Position numbers and translations under genes: made by a program
Shown: positions 15,315 through 24,531 of the stretch, one piece after another
Numbering within the stretch: position 1 is the stretch's first letter
Layout: each line of letters starts with the position of its first letter
Source of the DNA: Halobacteriovoraceae bacterium
GTDB lineage: Bacteria > Bdellovibrionota > Bacteriovoracia > Bacteriovoracales > Bacteriovoracaceae
Direction: 5' to 3'
Length of the DNA stretch: 64,000 bases
Assembly (NCBI GenBank): GCA_020635135.1
Contig: JACKAJ010000016.1
Span: forward strand, 248,001 to 312,000
Notes under the pieces: model-generated
The model's database searches: none
What the model saw: only the letters and a program-made list of their open reading frames with translations
Told to the model about the DNA's origin: nothing

Positions 15315-16294
15315 GCAGCATTTTCGATTTCGACTTTGATACCATCAAAGAAATTTTTGAATTCAATAAGAATATGGCGAAAATTTCCTTTGCTATAAGT
15401 CTTCGTAAAATGAAATTTGATTTCTTCAATTTTTTTAGGCGATAATTCGCTGTCGTATACTTGATTGACAAAATCTTCAGACATTATAAAAAGGCATGAA
15501 AGAGGTGTAATTTTTGTACTCGATAATTTTCTTGGGAATCCTGTCCCATCTGGTTTTTCATGATGCTCAAGAATAATTTTATCGAGATCAGGCATATAAA
15601 AAGAACCTTCTGAGATCTTTTTACAAACAGCATCTGGATGCCCCAAAATTTCTTTACGTTGTGATTGACTTGGTCGAATGGCCTCGAGCTCAGCACGAGT
15701 ATCTATTCTCGCCAGTTTAGGATCAGTAAACACACAATCGTGAAGAAGGGATGCCATTGTAAGTTTTTGAAGAGTTGTCTCTGAATCCCACTTCATTTTT
15801 ATGCAGATATCGCAAGCAACATAAGAAATTAAAAGACTGTGTTCGATGACATAATCATTGCGACGAATAATCTTATCTATATATTTCTTAAAAAACTTAT
15901 CTTTTTTGAGTTGATCAAAAGTATCTTTAACAAGGCCATCCACCGTTTCAGCAACAATGTCAGAAATCCCCAGTTTACGGACATGTTCCTGGATAAGTTC
16001 AGTTGACCACAGACCTTTTGCCACTCTGTGTTTTTTAGGAAATTCTTTAGCTTTATTTATATTTCCAAGAAGATTTTGGCAATGCCCTACTAAGTTGTCA
16101 TAGTCATTTTCAGAAACATAAAAAAGGTTTCCACCTTTTCTTTTATATTCAAGAATTTGAGATTTATCATACTCTTCATTGGCACGAGCAATTTTTACAA
16201 ATTTGCCCGGATTAAGCTTCATATAAATATCGCAAGGTGTTTTATCAAAAATGATAAATTGATTGGGGTCTATAAGTTTTAAATTGTTGGCCAT
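15311..16294 (-). CDS. HD-GYP-type phosphohydrolase (putative c-di-GMP phosphodiesterase)
   Basis: 327 residues from ATG 16294, with TAGGAAA properly spaced before it. The N-terminal ~90 residues resemble the DUF3391-like region that precedes some HD-GYP domains (FDKTPCDIYMKLNPGKFVKI). The HD core has HSLLIS, LLHDC (HD pair), LGHPD, and EHHEKPDGTGFP, the HD-GYP signature with GYP changed to GFP. Such proteins hydrolyse cyclic di-GMP to GMP through a metal centre in the cytoplasm. The F-for-Y change is seen in some members, so activity is likely but not certain. There is no receiver domain, so the input is unknown. Confidence 0.82.
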   Translation of the reverse strand: MANNLKLIDPNQFIIFDKTPCDIYMKLNPGKFVKIARANEEYDKSQILEYKRKGGNLFYVSENDYDNLVGHCQNLLGNINKAKEFPKKHRVAKGLWSTELIQEHVRKLGISDIVAETVDGLVKDTFDQLKKDKFFKKYIDKIIRRNDYVIEHSLLISYVACDICIKMKWDSETTLQKLTMASLLHDCVFTDPKLARIDTRAELEAIRPSQSQRKEILGHPDAVCKKISEGSFYMPDLDKIILEHHEKPDGTGFPRKLSSTKITPLSCLFIMSEDFVNQVYDSELSPKKIEEIKFHFTKTYSKGNFRHILIEFKNFFDGIKVEIENAA

Positions 16295-16378
16295 CAAATT
16301 TCCTAAGCTCATCAATAAATATAACTATTTATGTTGTTCGGAAAAATGGACTAAAAACTAAAGACAAATAGAATTTTT

Positions 16379-17749
16379 TTAAAAAACGAGATTTTTAAGG
16401 ACACTCATCTCTCTGATAGCATAGCGAATTCCTTCCCGCCCAATACCAGTGCTTTTCACTCCACCAAAAGGCATGTGATCGACTCGAAATCCAGGGCCAT
16501 CATTAACATTGAGAGTCCCCGTTTCTAATCCATCAAAAAGTTTTTTGATAACTTCCAGATCATTGGTAAAAACACCTGCTTGTAATGCGAGAGAGCTCTT
16601 ATTAATCTTCTCAATGACTTCATCCAGATCTGTATACTTAAACAGAGGGATAACCGGACCAAATGTTTCATCTGCAACCAAAGGCAATTCTTCGGAAAGA
16701 TTTTCTAAAATACAGGGATAGATGATATTGTTTACGCGTTTATTCCCGGCCAAAACCTTTGCTCCCCCGGATACTGCTTGTTGGATTCGTTCATCGATTA
16801 AGATTGCAGAAGCCGAATTGATCACCGGACCAATTTGTGTCGCCTCATCCAAAGGATTTCCAATCACTAAAATTTTCGACTTTTCAATCAGTAGGCTTTT
16901 AAAGTTTTTATAAATTGCTTCATGAACATAAACTCTCTTACAAGCATTGCATCTTTGCCCGGCCGTACCAAAACGTTGAGCGATAGCTGTTTCCACAGCT
17001 TTTTCAATATTCGCATCGGGACAAACAATTAAAGGGTCATTGCCGCCCAATTCCATAATGAGTTTTTTGTAACCTGCTTGTGAACCTATGATCTGGGCAG
17101 CTTTAACTCCGCCGGTAAAATTAATACAATGTATGCGAGAGTCTTCAATGACTTTTTGCATCTGTGGAATATCTATCATGCAAAGTTGAAGAGCTTCTTC
17201 AGGCATCCCTGCTTGGTAACATAAATCAACGAGGTATTTTCCAGAAAGATAATTCTGAGGACCCGGTTTAAAAAGAACATTACAACCAGCTGCAAAAGCA
17301 GGAGCAATCTTATGCATGGCCAAATTAAATGGAAAATTAAAGGGCGTGATGGCCAAGACTGTTCCAATAGGCTTGATGTGAACATGGCACTTGCGTCCCT
17401 TGTTATCACTATAGGCATCACAATCGAGAATTTCTCCTTCGATACGCCTAGATTCATGTGATGAGCAAAGTGCGACTGTCACTGATCGCTCCACTTCCAC
17501 TCGACTTTCTCGAATGGGCTTGCCCATTTCTTTCGAGATAATTTGAGCTATTTCTTCTTTATTTTCTTGGACTAAGAGTGAAAGATTTTGCAACACTTTA
17601 GCCTTATTGTATGCTGCAATACTCGCCACTTGTTTTCTAGACTGGCTTAAAAGATTTAGCTTTCGCTCAATAGTTTCTTCACTAGCAAATTCATAGCATC
17701 CAACAACTGATTGGTCGTAAGGATTGATGATTTCATAGAGCTTACTCAT
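16379..17749 (-). CDS. NAD(P)-dependent aldehyde dehydrogenase
   Basis: 456 residues, slightly shorter than MmsA-type enzymes. It has ITPFNFPFNLAMHKIAPAFAAG in the cofactor domain, catalytic Glu233 in MELGGNDP and nucleophile Cys267 in GQRCNACK. It ends with MPFGGVKSTGIGREGIRYAIREMS, a tail typical of lactaldehyde, phosphonoacetaldehyde and non-phosphorylating glyceraldehyde-3-phosphate dehydrogenases, so the substrate is probably a small hydroxy- or phospho-aldehyde. AAAGGA lies ten bases before ATG. It follows the CoA-binding gene on the same strand by about 47 bases and may be co-transcribed with it. Confidence 0.88.
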   Translation of the reverse strand: MSKLYEIINPYDQSVVGCYEFASEETIERKLNLLSQSRKQVASIAAYNKAKVLQNLSLLVQENKEEIAQIISKEMGKPIRESRVEVERSVTVALCSSHESRRIEGEILDCDAYSDNKGRKCHVHIKPIGTVLAITPFNFPFNLAMHKIAPAFAAGCNVLFKPGPQNYLSGKYLVDLCYQAGMPEEALQLCMIDIPQMQKVIEDSRIHCINFTGGVKAAQIIGSQAGYKKLIMELGGNDPLIVCPDANIEKAVETAIAQRFGTAGQRCNACKRVYVHEAIYKNFKSLLIEKSKILVIGNPLDEATQIGPVINSASAILIDERIQQAVSGGAKVLAGNKRVNNIIYPCILENLSEELPLVADETFGPVIPLFKYTDLDEVIEKINKSSLALQAGVFTNDLEVIKKLFDGLETGTLNVNDGPGFRVDHMPFGGVKSTGIGREGIRYAIREMSVLKNLVF

Positions 17750-17796
17750 GGCAAAGATTCCTTTCTTTTTTATTACTCAGCTATTCAAAACCATTC

Positions 17797-18168
17797 TTAG
17801 TCATTAAACTGTTTTGTCGATAATAAGACAAGGGTGCAAGCTTCAAGAGTTTCAATCCCTTTGTCTTCTAATTTTTTAATGAGCTCGGGATTTTCAGTTC
17901 CCGGATTGAATATCACACGCCTCGGAGCAAGGTTTACAATCTCGTTCGTTAATTGGCTTGAAAGATTTTTATTTACATAAACTGTCAGTGTGTCGATATC
18001 CTTAAGTTCCGAAAGAGAATGGTAGACTTTCTTGCTTTCAATTTGATCGTACTTAGGGGAGACGAGAAATGTCGAATAACCGTTATCTTCAAGCCGTTTG
18101 AAAGCTTTATAACTATAGCGTTCTGGATTATCTGATGCCCCTAAAACGGCTACGTTCATATTTTTCAT
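17797..18168 (-). CDS. CoA-binding domain protein (YccU-like)
   Basis: 123 residues, a single Rossmann-type CoA-binding domain, starting with NVAVLGASDNPERYSYKAFKRL. It continues with FLVSPKYDQIESKKVYHSL and ends with RVIFNPGTENPEL and LEACTLVLL, the typical YccU pattern. The family is cytoplasmic, of unresolved function; related domains occur in succinyl-CoA synthetase and acyl-CoA synthetases. The ATG follows GAGGAG. The aldehyde dehydrogenase gene lies downstream on the same strand, so a CoA-linked partnership is possible. It is divergent from the photolyase gene. Confidence 0.85.
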   Translation of the reverse strand: MKNMNVAVLGASDNPERYSYKAFKRLEDNGYSTFLVSPKYDQIESKKVYHSLSELKDIDTLTVYVNKNLSSQLTNEIVNLAPRRVIFNPGTENPELIKKLEDKGIETLEACTLVLLSTKQFND

Positions 18169-18282
18169 GGTAGTCTCCTCGTTGGCTGAAAATGACTTTG
18201 CTTGTCATTTCTTTCAACTCTTGTTGAATTGTAAAAACGCACTCTCTAAGTTCAAATATTACTCTTAAATGGATAAAAAACA

Positions 18283-19593
18283 ATGAGTCAGCTCAAAAAA
18301 AAAATTGTTATTTTCTGGATGCGTAGGGATTTGCGCTTAGAAGACAACATGGCCCTCAACCAAGCCCTTCAAAGTGACTACCCAGTTCTTCCCCTTTTTA
18401 TTTTTGATAAAAACATTCTTAGTAAGCTTCAAGATCCCCAAGACAAACGAGTGCAATTCATACACCAGACACTCGCAGAGATCAAAGTTGAATTAAATCA
18501 AAATCAAAGCGATCTCTTGGTTGAATATGAAACTCCTCTCAAGGCTTGGAAAAAAATCTTGCAAGATTATCGAGTCCAAGCCATCTATTCTAACGAAGAT
18601 TACGAACCTTATGCTCTAGAACGAGATAATGAAATTAAAAAGTTTGCCCTCTCAAAGGATATTTCTTTTTTTCAGTTCAAGGACCAGTGTATTTTTTCAA
18701 AAGACGATATCGTCAAAACTGATGGTAAGCCCTATACGGTTTATACTCCTTACAAAAACAAATGGTATAAAACACTCACTCCCCTTGATCTGGAACTTAT
18801 AAAAAATAAAGGTCATTTTTCTCAATTTATTAAAATCAAAAATTTACCTTTTCCTTCACTGAAAGATATTGGTTTTGAAAACTGCGAAATGCCTCCTCTC
18901 GTAAACTCTATAAAGAAAAGTCTCATCGAGAAGTACCACCTCACTCGTGATATTCCTGCCGTTGAAGGGACCAGTCATCTTGGAATCCATTTGCGTTTTG
19001 GGACAGTTAGTGTTCGCAAATGTGCTCGTATTGGTTACCAACTTAATCGCACTTGGCTCGATGAACTCATTTGGCGTGAATTTTTTATGCAAATTCTCTA
19101 TCACTATCCCCACGTTGTGGATCAACCATTTAAGGAAAAGTATCAAAGTATTCCTTGGCGAAAGGATAAAAAAGACTTTCTTCGATGGTGTAAAGGCAAA
19201 ACAGGATACCCTATCATCGATGCCGGAATGCGAGAGCTCAATGAAACGGGCTTTATGCACAATCGAGTCCGCATGATCACCGCGAGTTTTCTCGTAAAAC
19301 ACCTTCTTATCGATTGGCGGATGGGAGAAAAATATTTTGCTAAAAAACTTTTAGATTTCGATTTAAGTGCCAATAATGGAAACTGGCAATGGGTGGCGGG
19401 AACAGGTTGCGATGCTGCTCCTTATTTTCGCATTTTCAATCCTCATACCCAATTGAAAAAATTTGATCCTGACTTGAAATACGTAAAGAAGTGGGTTCCT
19501 GAATTTGAAACTTCAAAATACACAGAGGAGATGGTTGAACACTCTTTTGCTTATCACAGAGCACTGACAACTTATAAACAAGCTCTCAGCTAG
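18283..19593 (+). CDS. phrB: Deoxyribodipyrimidine photolyase (cryptochrome/photolyase family)
   Basis: 436 residues. It repairs UV-induced cyclobutane pyrimidine dimers using blue light and FADH. The N-terminal antenna-binding alpha/beta domain begins IVIFWMRRDLRLEDNMALNQA. The C-terminal helical FAD domain has GTSHLGIHLRFGTVSVR, then ELIWREFF, TGYPIIDAGMREL, TGFMHNRVRMITASFLVK and the FAD-binding LSANNGNWQWVAGTGCDAAP, all class I photolyase motifs. The Trp residues of the electron-transfer chain lie in these stretches. No clear Shine-Dalgarno sequence precedes the ATG. It is convergent with nothing and divergent from the CoA-binding gene; the NAGGN operon follows 95 bases later with its own promoter. 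Confidence 0.93.
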   Translation: MSQLKKKIVIFWMRRDLRLEDNMALNQALQSDYPVLPLFIFDKNILSKLQDPQDKRVQFIHQTLAEIKVELNQNQSDLLVEYETPLKAWKKILQDYRVQAIYSNEDYEPYALERDNEIKKFALSKDISFFQFKDQCIFSKDDIVKTDGKPYTVYTPYKNKWYKTLTPLDLELIKNKGHFSQFIKIKNLPFPSLKDIGFENCEMPPLVNSIKKSLIEKYHLTRDIPAVEGTSHLGIHLRFGTVSVRKCARIGYQLNRTWLDELIWREFFMQILYHYPHVVDQPFKEKYQSIPWRKDKKDFLRWCKGKTGYPIIDAGMRELNETGFMHNRVRMITASFLVKHLLIDWRMGEKYFAKKLLDFDLSANNGNWQWVAGTGCDAAPYFRIFNPHTQLKKFDPDLKYVKKWVPEFETSKYTEEMVEHSFAYHRALTTYKQALS

Positions 19594-19650
19594 TTATCAG
19601 TTTTTCTTATCGAATTTATTTATCTATTAATATTAACTTATGTTGAAGGT

Positions 19651-19679
19651 TTGAATATCTATCTCAAAAGTACTATGAT
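19651..19679 (+). promoter_or_regulatory. Promoter directly before the NAGGN operon (leaderless start)
   Basis: TTGAAT (19651-19656) and TATGAT (19674-19679) are spaced by 17 bases, with four-of-six and five-of-six matches. The predicted start site (about 19686) is about three bases before the GTG at 19689, and no Shine-Dalgarno sequence is present, so the message would be leaderless. Confidence 0.5.
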
Positions 19680-19688
19680 GAACATCTT

Positions 19689-21458
19689 GTGTGTGGAATA
19701 GCTGGAGAAATACGTTTTGATGGAAGAGCACCAGATAAAAAATTGCTCACGCGCTCCTCTGAGAGACTAGCCCCGAGAGGTCCCGATAGTGAGGGCATGG
19801 TTATTGAAAAAAATTGGGGCTTTGTTCATCGTAGGCTTAGCATCATTGACTTGAGTGATGCTGGTAATCAACCGATGCAGATTCCAGAGCTAGGACTCAC
19901 ACTCGTTTTTAATGGTGAAATTTATAATTATCTCGACATTCGAAAAGAACTTCAAGATTTAGGCCATCACTTTAATTCTCATTCAGATACAGAAACTCTT
20001 TTAAGAGGCTATGCTCAATGGGGACAACAAGTTCTCGAGAAGATGAATGGTATGTTTGCCTTTTGTATTCGCGATGAAAAACAAAAAAAATACTTTATCG
20101 CAAGAGATCGTTTAGGGATCAAGCCCTTTTACTTTTCTGATCGCCCCCAAGCCTTTTCTTTTGCATCAAATATAAGATCGCTTCTGTGTTTTGATGACAT
20201 TGATACGACAATTGACCCAGTTTCCCTTCATCACTACCTCTCATTCCACGCCGTCGTTCCTTCTCCTCGCACTATTCTTAGTGGAGTTCTCAAACTAGAT
20301 GCTGGCCATTTTCTCGAGATAACTTTTGAAGGGAAGAAGACTTTTCAGCAATATTGGAAACCAGATTATATCCATAAAAAAGTTATGCCAGAACGTCAGT
20401 GGCAGGAAGAGACAGAAAAATGCCTTAGAAAAGCTGTCAAAAGACGTCTCATTGCAGATGTTCCGGTCGGCGTTTTTCTTTCAGGTGGAGTCGATTCAAG
20501 TCTTATCACTGCTCTTATTGCAAAATCAGGACAAAAAAATATTAATACCTTTTCAGTGGGATTTGAAGGTGCTGCAGAAGAAGCAGGTGATGAGTTTAAG
20601 TACTCAAATATTATTGCTGAAAAATTCCAAACAAATCACCACCGATTTTTAGTTAAAACTGACGAATTACTCGACTTTCTTCCCGAGTGTATAAGACAAA
20701 TGAATGAACCCATGGTCAGTTATGACAATATTGGCTTTTACCTACTTTCGAAAGCTGCATCTAAACATGTCAAAGTCGTTCAAAGTGGGCAGGGAGCCGA
20801 TGAGGTGTTTGGAGGTTACCACTGGTATCCTCCTATGATCAACTCAACAAATGCTTTGAAAGATTATACCCAATTATTCTTAGATCGAAGTGATGAGAAA
20901 ATGCAGGAAACTCTCAATTCTGATTGGTATCACGAAAATTACGCCTATAATTACGTTAAAAATTATTTTTCAAAAAATAAAAATCTATTTCCAGTCGACA
21001 AAGCGCTTTGTATCGATACCCACGTTATGTTAGTTGAAGATCCTATCAAGCGTGTTGACAGTAATACCATGGCCTTTGGTCTAGAGGCACGAGTGCCTTT
21101 CCTTGATCACGAACTTATCGAACTAGCAGCCCAAATGCCTCCCGAGCTCAAAGTACAAAGTGGTGGGAAATATATTTTAAAAAATATTGCGCGCATGCAT
21201 GTTCCGAGTGAAGTAATCGATCGACCCAAAGGTTATTTCCCTGTTCCCCAACTTAAATATATTGAAGGTCCTTTTTTAGATTTCGTAAAAAAATATCTTA
21301 CTGAATCAAATATAAAGAAACGAGGAATCTTCCAACCTCAATATGTCGATAAGCTACTCTCACAACCCAAGGCACATATCACAGCTCTTAGAGGGAGTGA
21401 ACTGTGGCAAGTGGCTTTGCTTGAAATTTGGCTTCAGGAACAGGGAATAGAGTCTTGA
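19689..21458 (+). CDS. asnO: N-acetylglutaminylglutamine amidotransferase (asparagine synthase family)
   Basis: 589 residues. It makes the terminal amide of the osmolyte N-acetylglutaminylglutamine amide (NAGGN). The start is fixed at GTG because the class II glutaminase nucleophile must be Cys2 (MCGIAGEIRFDG). The glutaminase domain continues with RGPDSEG, HRRLSIIDLSDAGNQPM and NGEIYNY. The synthetase domain has the ATP loop LSGGVDSS and then SGQGADEVFGGYHWY, with RVPFLDHELIELA near the end. Its partners, GNAT/ATP-grasp synthetase and M42 peptidase, follow with overlaps, which distinguishes this from ordinary asparagine synthetase AsnB. The upstream promoter abuts the start codon. Confidence 0.93.
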   Translation: MCGIAGEIRFDGRAPDKKLLTRSSERLAPRGPDSEGMVIEKNWGFVHRRLSIIDLSDAGNQPMQIPELGLTLVFNGEIYNYLDIRKELQDLGHHFNSHSDTETLLRGYAQWGQQVLEKMNGMFAFCIRDEKQKKYFIARDRLGIKPFYFSDRPQAFSFASNIRSLLCFDDIDTTIDPVSLHHYLSFHAVVPSPRTILSGVLKLDAGHFLEITFEGKKTFQQYWKPDYIHKKVMPERQWQEETEKCLRKAVKRRLIADVPVGVFLSGGVDSSLITALIAKSGQKNINTFSVGFEGAAEEAGDEFKYSNIIAEKFQTNHHRFLVKTDELLDFLPECIRQMNEPMVSYDNIGFYLLSKAASKHVKVVQSGQGADEVFGGYHWYPPMINSTNALKDYTQLFLDRSDEKMQETLNSDWYHENYAYNYVKNYFSKNKNLFPVDKALCIDTHVMLVEDPIKRVDSNTMAFGLEARVPFLDHELIELAAQMPPELKVQSGGKYILKNIARMHVPSEVIDRPKGYFPVPQLKYIEGPFLDFVKKYLTESNIKKRGIFQPQYVDKLLSQPKAHITALRGSELWQVALLEIWLQEQGIES

Positions 21459-23239
21459 GAGGGAAAAAAAAAACAACTTCAAGATCAAAAAGATCTTTAA
21501 AATCAAAAACTCGCAGTAGCAGCGTTGAAAATTGGCTTGATCCCGATGAAAGTTATCAAAAAAATATTAAACATGACAAATATCTCCAATTAGGATGGGG
21601 AAAATTAATTTTTGCCAATACTTATCAAAACTTAGAAAAATTTATCGAAGAACTAAAAATAGAAGCACCAGATCAGAGAAATATTGCTTTTTATACTATC
21701 GATCCCCATGTTGTTGTTTCTCTCGCTCCCAATGAAGTTTTCCTCGATCCCTCACATTCTTTCCGCATTCCATTTGAAAATTATCAACCAGCAAGAAGGA
21801 CCAATACGAGGCTCTTTGTCCGTCGCTTAACCAAGAAAAAAGATCTCGAAGCTGTGAACCGAATTTTATTATCAAGAAATATGGTTCCTCTCAAAAGCTC
21901 TATGGTCCTAGAACAGAGAAATTCCAAAGAGATTCTTTACCTTGTAGCTGAATCAACAAAGACAGGAGATATTGTAGGTTTCGTTAACGGAGTTGATCAC
22001 TATGAGGCCTTTAATGATCCAGAAAAAGGTACAAGTTTGTGGTCTTTAGCTGTCGATCCTAAAAGCGCTCTCCCTGGAATAGGGGAAGCTCTCACTCGCT
22101 ATCTTATCGAATATTTCATAGCAAGAAAACGTTCTTACCTCGATCTCTCAGTCATGCATGGAAATGAACCCGCTATTCGCCTGTATAAAAAATTAGGTTT
22201 TAGAAGAACCCCTGTTTTTTGTGTAAAACTTAAAAACACCATCAATGAATCTCTGTACACTTCCGGAAAGTTTAAAAATCAGATGAATCCCTATGCTCAA
22301 ATTATTGTCAACGAGGCTATGAGAAGAGGAATAGAGGTCGACATCCTTGATAAAAAAGCTGCTTACTTCAGTCTTTCTCACGGGGGAAAAAAAATTACTT
22401 GCCGAGAGTCTTTAACAGATTTAACTTCCGCCATTGCCATGAGCCGTTGTATCGACAAGACAGTCACAAGTAGCCTTCTTAGAAAAAATAAAGTTTCTGT
22501 TCCCGATCAGATTACCTATCATTCTCAAATAGAAGAAGCCTATCAGTTTCTTAAAAAGTATAAAAAAGTTGTTGTAAAACCTTCCAATGGAGAACAAGGT
22601 GCTGATGTTAAAGTCGGAATCACAACAAAAAAAGATTTAAAATCATCTTTGATGAAATTAACAAAGCATCACAATAAAATTGTGATTGAAGAAATGGTTG
22701 AAGGATTTGATATTCGTTTTATCATTATCAATCACCAGTTCGTCGCCGCTGCTATCAGAAGACCTCCTGAAATTGTTGGAGATGGAAAGACCACTGTAAA
22801 AAACCTAATCAATCGTTTGAACAAAAGAAGAATGGCTGCCACACAAGGTGAAAGTCACGTTCCTTTTGATGATGAAACCCATCGAACTTTAAAAACATTA
22901 AAGTTAGACCTCGATACAGTTATTGCAGATGGCCGAATCATTCAGGTTAGGAAAACAGCAAATGTTCACACGGGAGGGACAATCTCTGACATTACAGCAC
23001 AAATTCCTCACTGGCTTATTGAAAAAGCACAGGAAGTTTCAAGAATTTTAGAAATTCCCGTCACTGGACTTGATATTATGATCCCAAGTCTGGAAGGGAA
23101 GAAGTATTGGATCATTGAGGCCAATGAAAGACCAGGCTTGGCTAATCACGAACCTCAACCGACCACTGAAAAGTTTATTGATTTCTTATTCCCCCTTACT
23201 CGAAAGGATATTATTTATGAGCAATCAATCTACCGATGA
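21455..23239 (+). CDS. ngg: N-acetylglutaminylglutamine synthetase (GNAT + ATP-grasp)
   Basis: About 594 residues from TTG 21455, which overlaps the asnO stop as TTGA; an in-frame TTG at 21428 is an alternative. The first ~25 residues are a basic tail. A GNAT acetyltransferase domain occupies roughly 110-260 (VAESTKTGDIVGFVNGV, LWSLAVDPKSALPGIGEALTRYL, GNEPAIRLYKKLGFRR). It is followed by an ATP-grasp ligase domain (KVVVKPSNGEQGADVKVG, IVIEEMVEGFDIRFIIIN, TGLDIMIPSLEGKKYWIIEANERPGL). It acetylates and joins two glutamines to make the NAGGN backbone. Order asnO-ngg-M42 with overlapping genes is the known NAGGN operon layout. The M42 gene starts inside its last 23 bases. Confidence 0.93.
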   Translation: MRGKKKTTSRSKRSLKSKTRSSSVENWLDPDESYQKNIKHDKYLQLGWGKLIFANTYQNLEKFIEELKIEAPDQRNIAFYTIDPHVVVSLAPNEVFLDPSHSFRIPFENYQPARRTNTRLFVRRLTKKKDLEAVNRILLSRNMVPLKSSMVLEQRNSKEILYLVAESTKTGDIVGFVNGVDHYEAFNDPEKGTSLWSLAVDPKSALPGIGEALTRYLIEYFIARKRSYLDLSVMHGNEPAIRLYKKLGFRRTPVFCVKLKNTINESLYTSGKFKNQMNPYAQIIVNEAMRRGIEVDILDKKAAYFSLSHGGKKITCRESLTDLTSAIAMSRCIDKTVTSSLLRKNKVSVPDQITYHSQIEEAYQFLKKYKKVVVKPSNGEQGADVKVGITTKKDLKSSLMKLTKHHNKIVIEEMVEGFDIRFIIINHQFVAAAIRRPPEIVGDGKTTVKNLINRLNKRRMAATQGESHVPFDDETHRTLKTLKLDLDTVIADGRIIQVRKTANVHTGGTISDITAQIPHWLIEKAQEVSRILEIPVTGLDIMIPSLEGKKYWIIEANERPGLANHEPQPTTEKFIDFLFPLTRKDIIYEQSIYR

Positions 23240-24389
23240 CAATTACCTCACTTCAACTCTTGCTGATCTGATCGCTATCCCCTCTCCTTCTGGCTACACA
23301 GATGGCGTTGTATTGCACGTCTGCCAAATTCTTAAAGATTTAAATATTCACTTTGAACTAACTCGACGAGGAGCCATCCGTGCTACTTTGAAAGGAGAAA
23401 ATTCTTCTCCGAGTCGATCTATTGTTGCCCATCTTGATACCCTAGGAGCGATGGTGAGAAAGTTAAAACCCAATGGTCGTCTTGCTATTTCTCCCATTGG
23501 AACTTGGTCTAGCCGCTTTGCTGAAGGTGCTCGTGTCACGATTCTCACAGATAATGAACCCATTCGAGGAACTGTTCTTCCACTCAAAGCTTCCGGGCAT
23601 ACTTACAACAAAGAAATTGATACTCAACCTGTCACCTGGGATCAAATTGAAATTCGTGTTGATGAAAAATGTGAAACTCAAGAAGAATTAATCAAGACAG
23701 GGATCAACATAGGAGATTTTATTTCTTTTGATCCTGGATTTGAAATGACTCAAAATGGTTTTATCAACTCCAGACATCTCGATAACAAAGCAGGAGTCGC
23801 ATCGCTTTTAGCAGCTATTCATTCCATTAAGAACTCTAATAAAAAGCCTCCCATCGATTGTCACTTTCTTTTTACTATTTCAGAGGAAGTTGGTTCAGGT
23901 GCTTCCGTCGTTCTCCATGGTGATGTCTCTGAGATGGTCAGTATTGATAACTCGACTGTGGCACCTGGACAAAACTCTAATCGCTTAGGTGTGACAATTG
24001 CGATGAAAGACTCAACTGGCCCCTTTGATTACCATCTTACCCGCAAGCTAATCAAGCTTTGTGAAGTGAACAAAATTAACTACACACGCGACGTCTTTCG
24101 CTGGTATCGCTGTGATGCTGCTTCAGCCATTGAAGCAGGAAATGATATTAGAACAGCATTGATTTGTTTTGCTTGTGATGGCTCTCATGGTTATGAAAGA
24201 ACTCACATTGATTCTCTGAGAGAACTCTCTGAACTTCTCGTTCAATATATTCATAGTAAACCGACTTTCAAACGCGACCAACATTCTCTCAGTTCAGAAA
24301 CGAAAAACTTTACAGACCAACCTTTAATTAAAGATCCCTCTGTAAATCCCAAAACTTCAATTAGACCAAGCGAATACGACGAAGAGTAA
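23217..24389 (+). CDS. M42-family peptidase of the NAGGN osmoprotectant system
   Basis: 391 residues from ATG 23217, which has AAAGGA upstream and begins MSNQSTDDNYLTSTLADLIAIPSPSGYTD, as M42 enzymes do; the longer frame from 23115 lies inside the previous gene. Metal and catalytic signatures are VAHLDTLGAMV (H-x-D), HLDNKAGVASLL (D), FTISEEVGSGAS (E-E) and CDGSHGYERTH (H). M42 aminopeptidases are cytoplasmic cobalt/zinc enzymes. This type always accompanies the NAGGN genes and may recycle or trim the dipeptide; its role is unproven. It has a hydrophilic C-terminal extension of about 40 residues. The IS element begins nine bases after its stop codon. Confidence 0.9.
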   Translation: MSNQSTDDNYLTSTLADLIAIPSPSGYTDGVVLHVCQILKDLNIHFELTRRGAIRATLKGENSSPSRSIVAHLDTLGAMVRKLKPNGRLAISPIGTWSSRFAEGARVTILTDNEPIRGTVLPLKASGHTYNKEIDTQPVTWDQIEIRVDEKCETQEELIKTGINIGDFISFDPGFEMTQNGFINSRHLDNKAGVASLLAAIHSIKNSNKKPPIDCHFLFTISEEVGSGASVVLHGDVSEMVSIDNSTVAPGQNSNRLGVTIAMKDSTGPFDYHLTRKLIKLCEVNKINYTRDVFRWYRCDAASAIEAGNDIRTALICFACDGSHGYERTHIDSLRELSELLVQYIHSKPTFKRDQHSLSSETKNFTDQPLIKDPSVNPKTSIRPSEYDEE

Positions 24390-24397
24390 AATCTTTC

Positions 24398-24410
24398 TAA
24401 CTGGTTCACT
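24398..24410 (+). repeat. Left terminal inverted repeat of IS element
   Basis: TAACTGGTTCACT, the perfect reverse complement of 25465-25477. It lies nine bases after the M42 peptidase stop codon. Confidence 0.75.
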
Positions 24411-24531
24411 TGATTGTTTTTAGAGTTGTGAGGATTCAAAATTTCATTTTGACAGCAGTCCATTTTGAAGTTCTCTTTTTTCAATAGCTTAGGATTTTCA
24501 TTGCTTACCACTCAATTGCATTTAAAACCCC

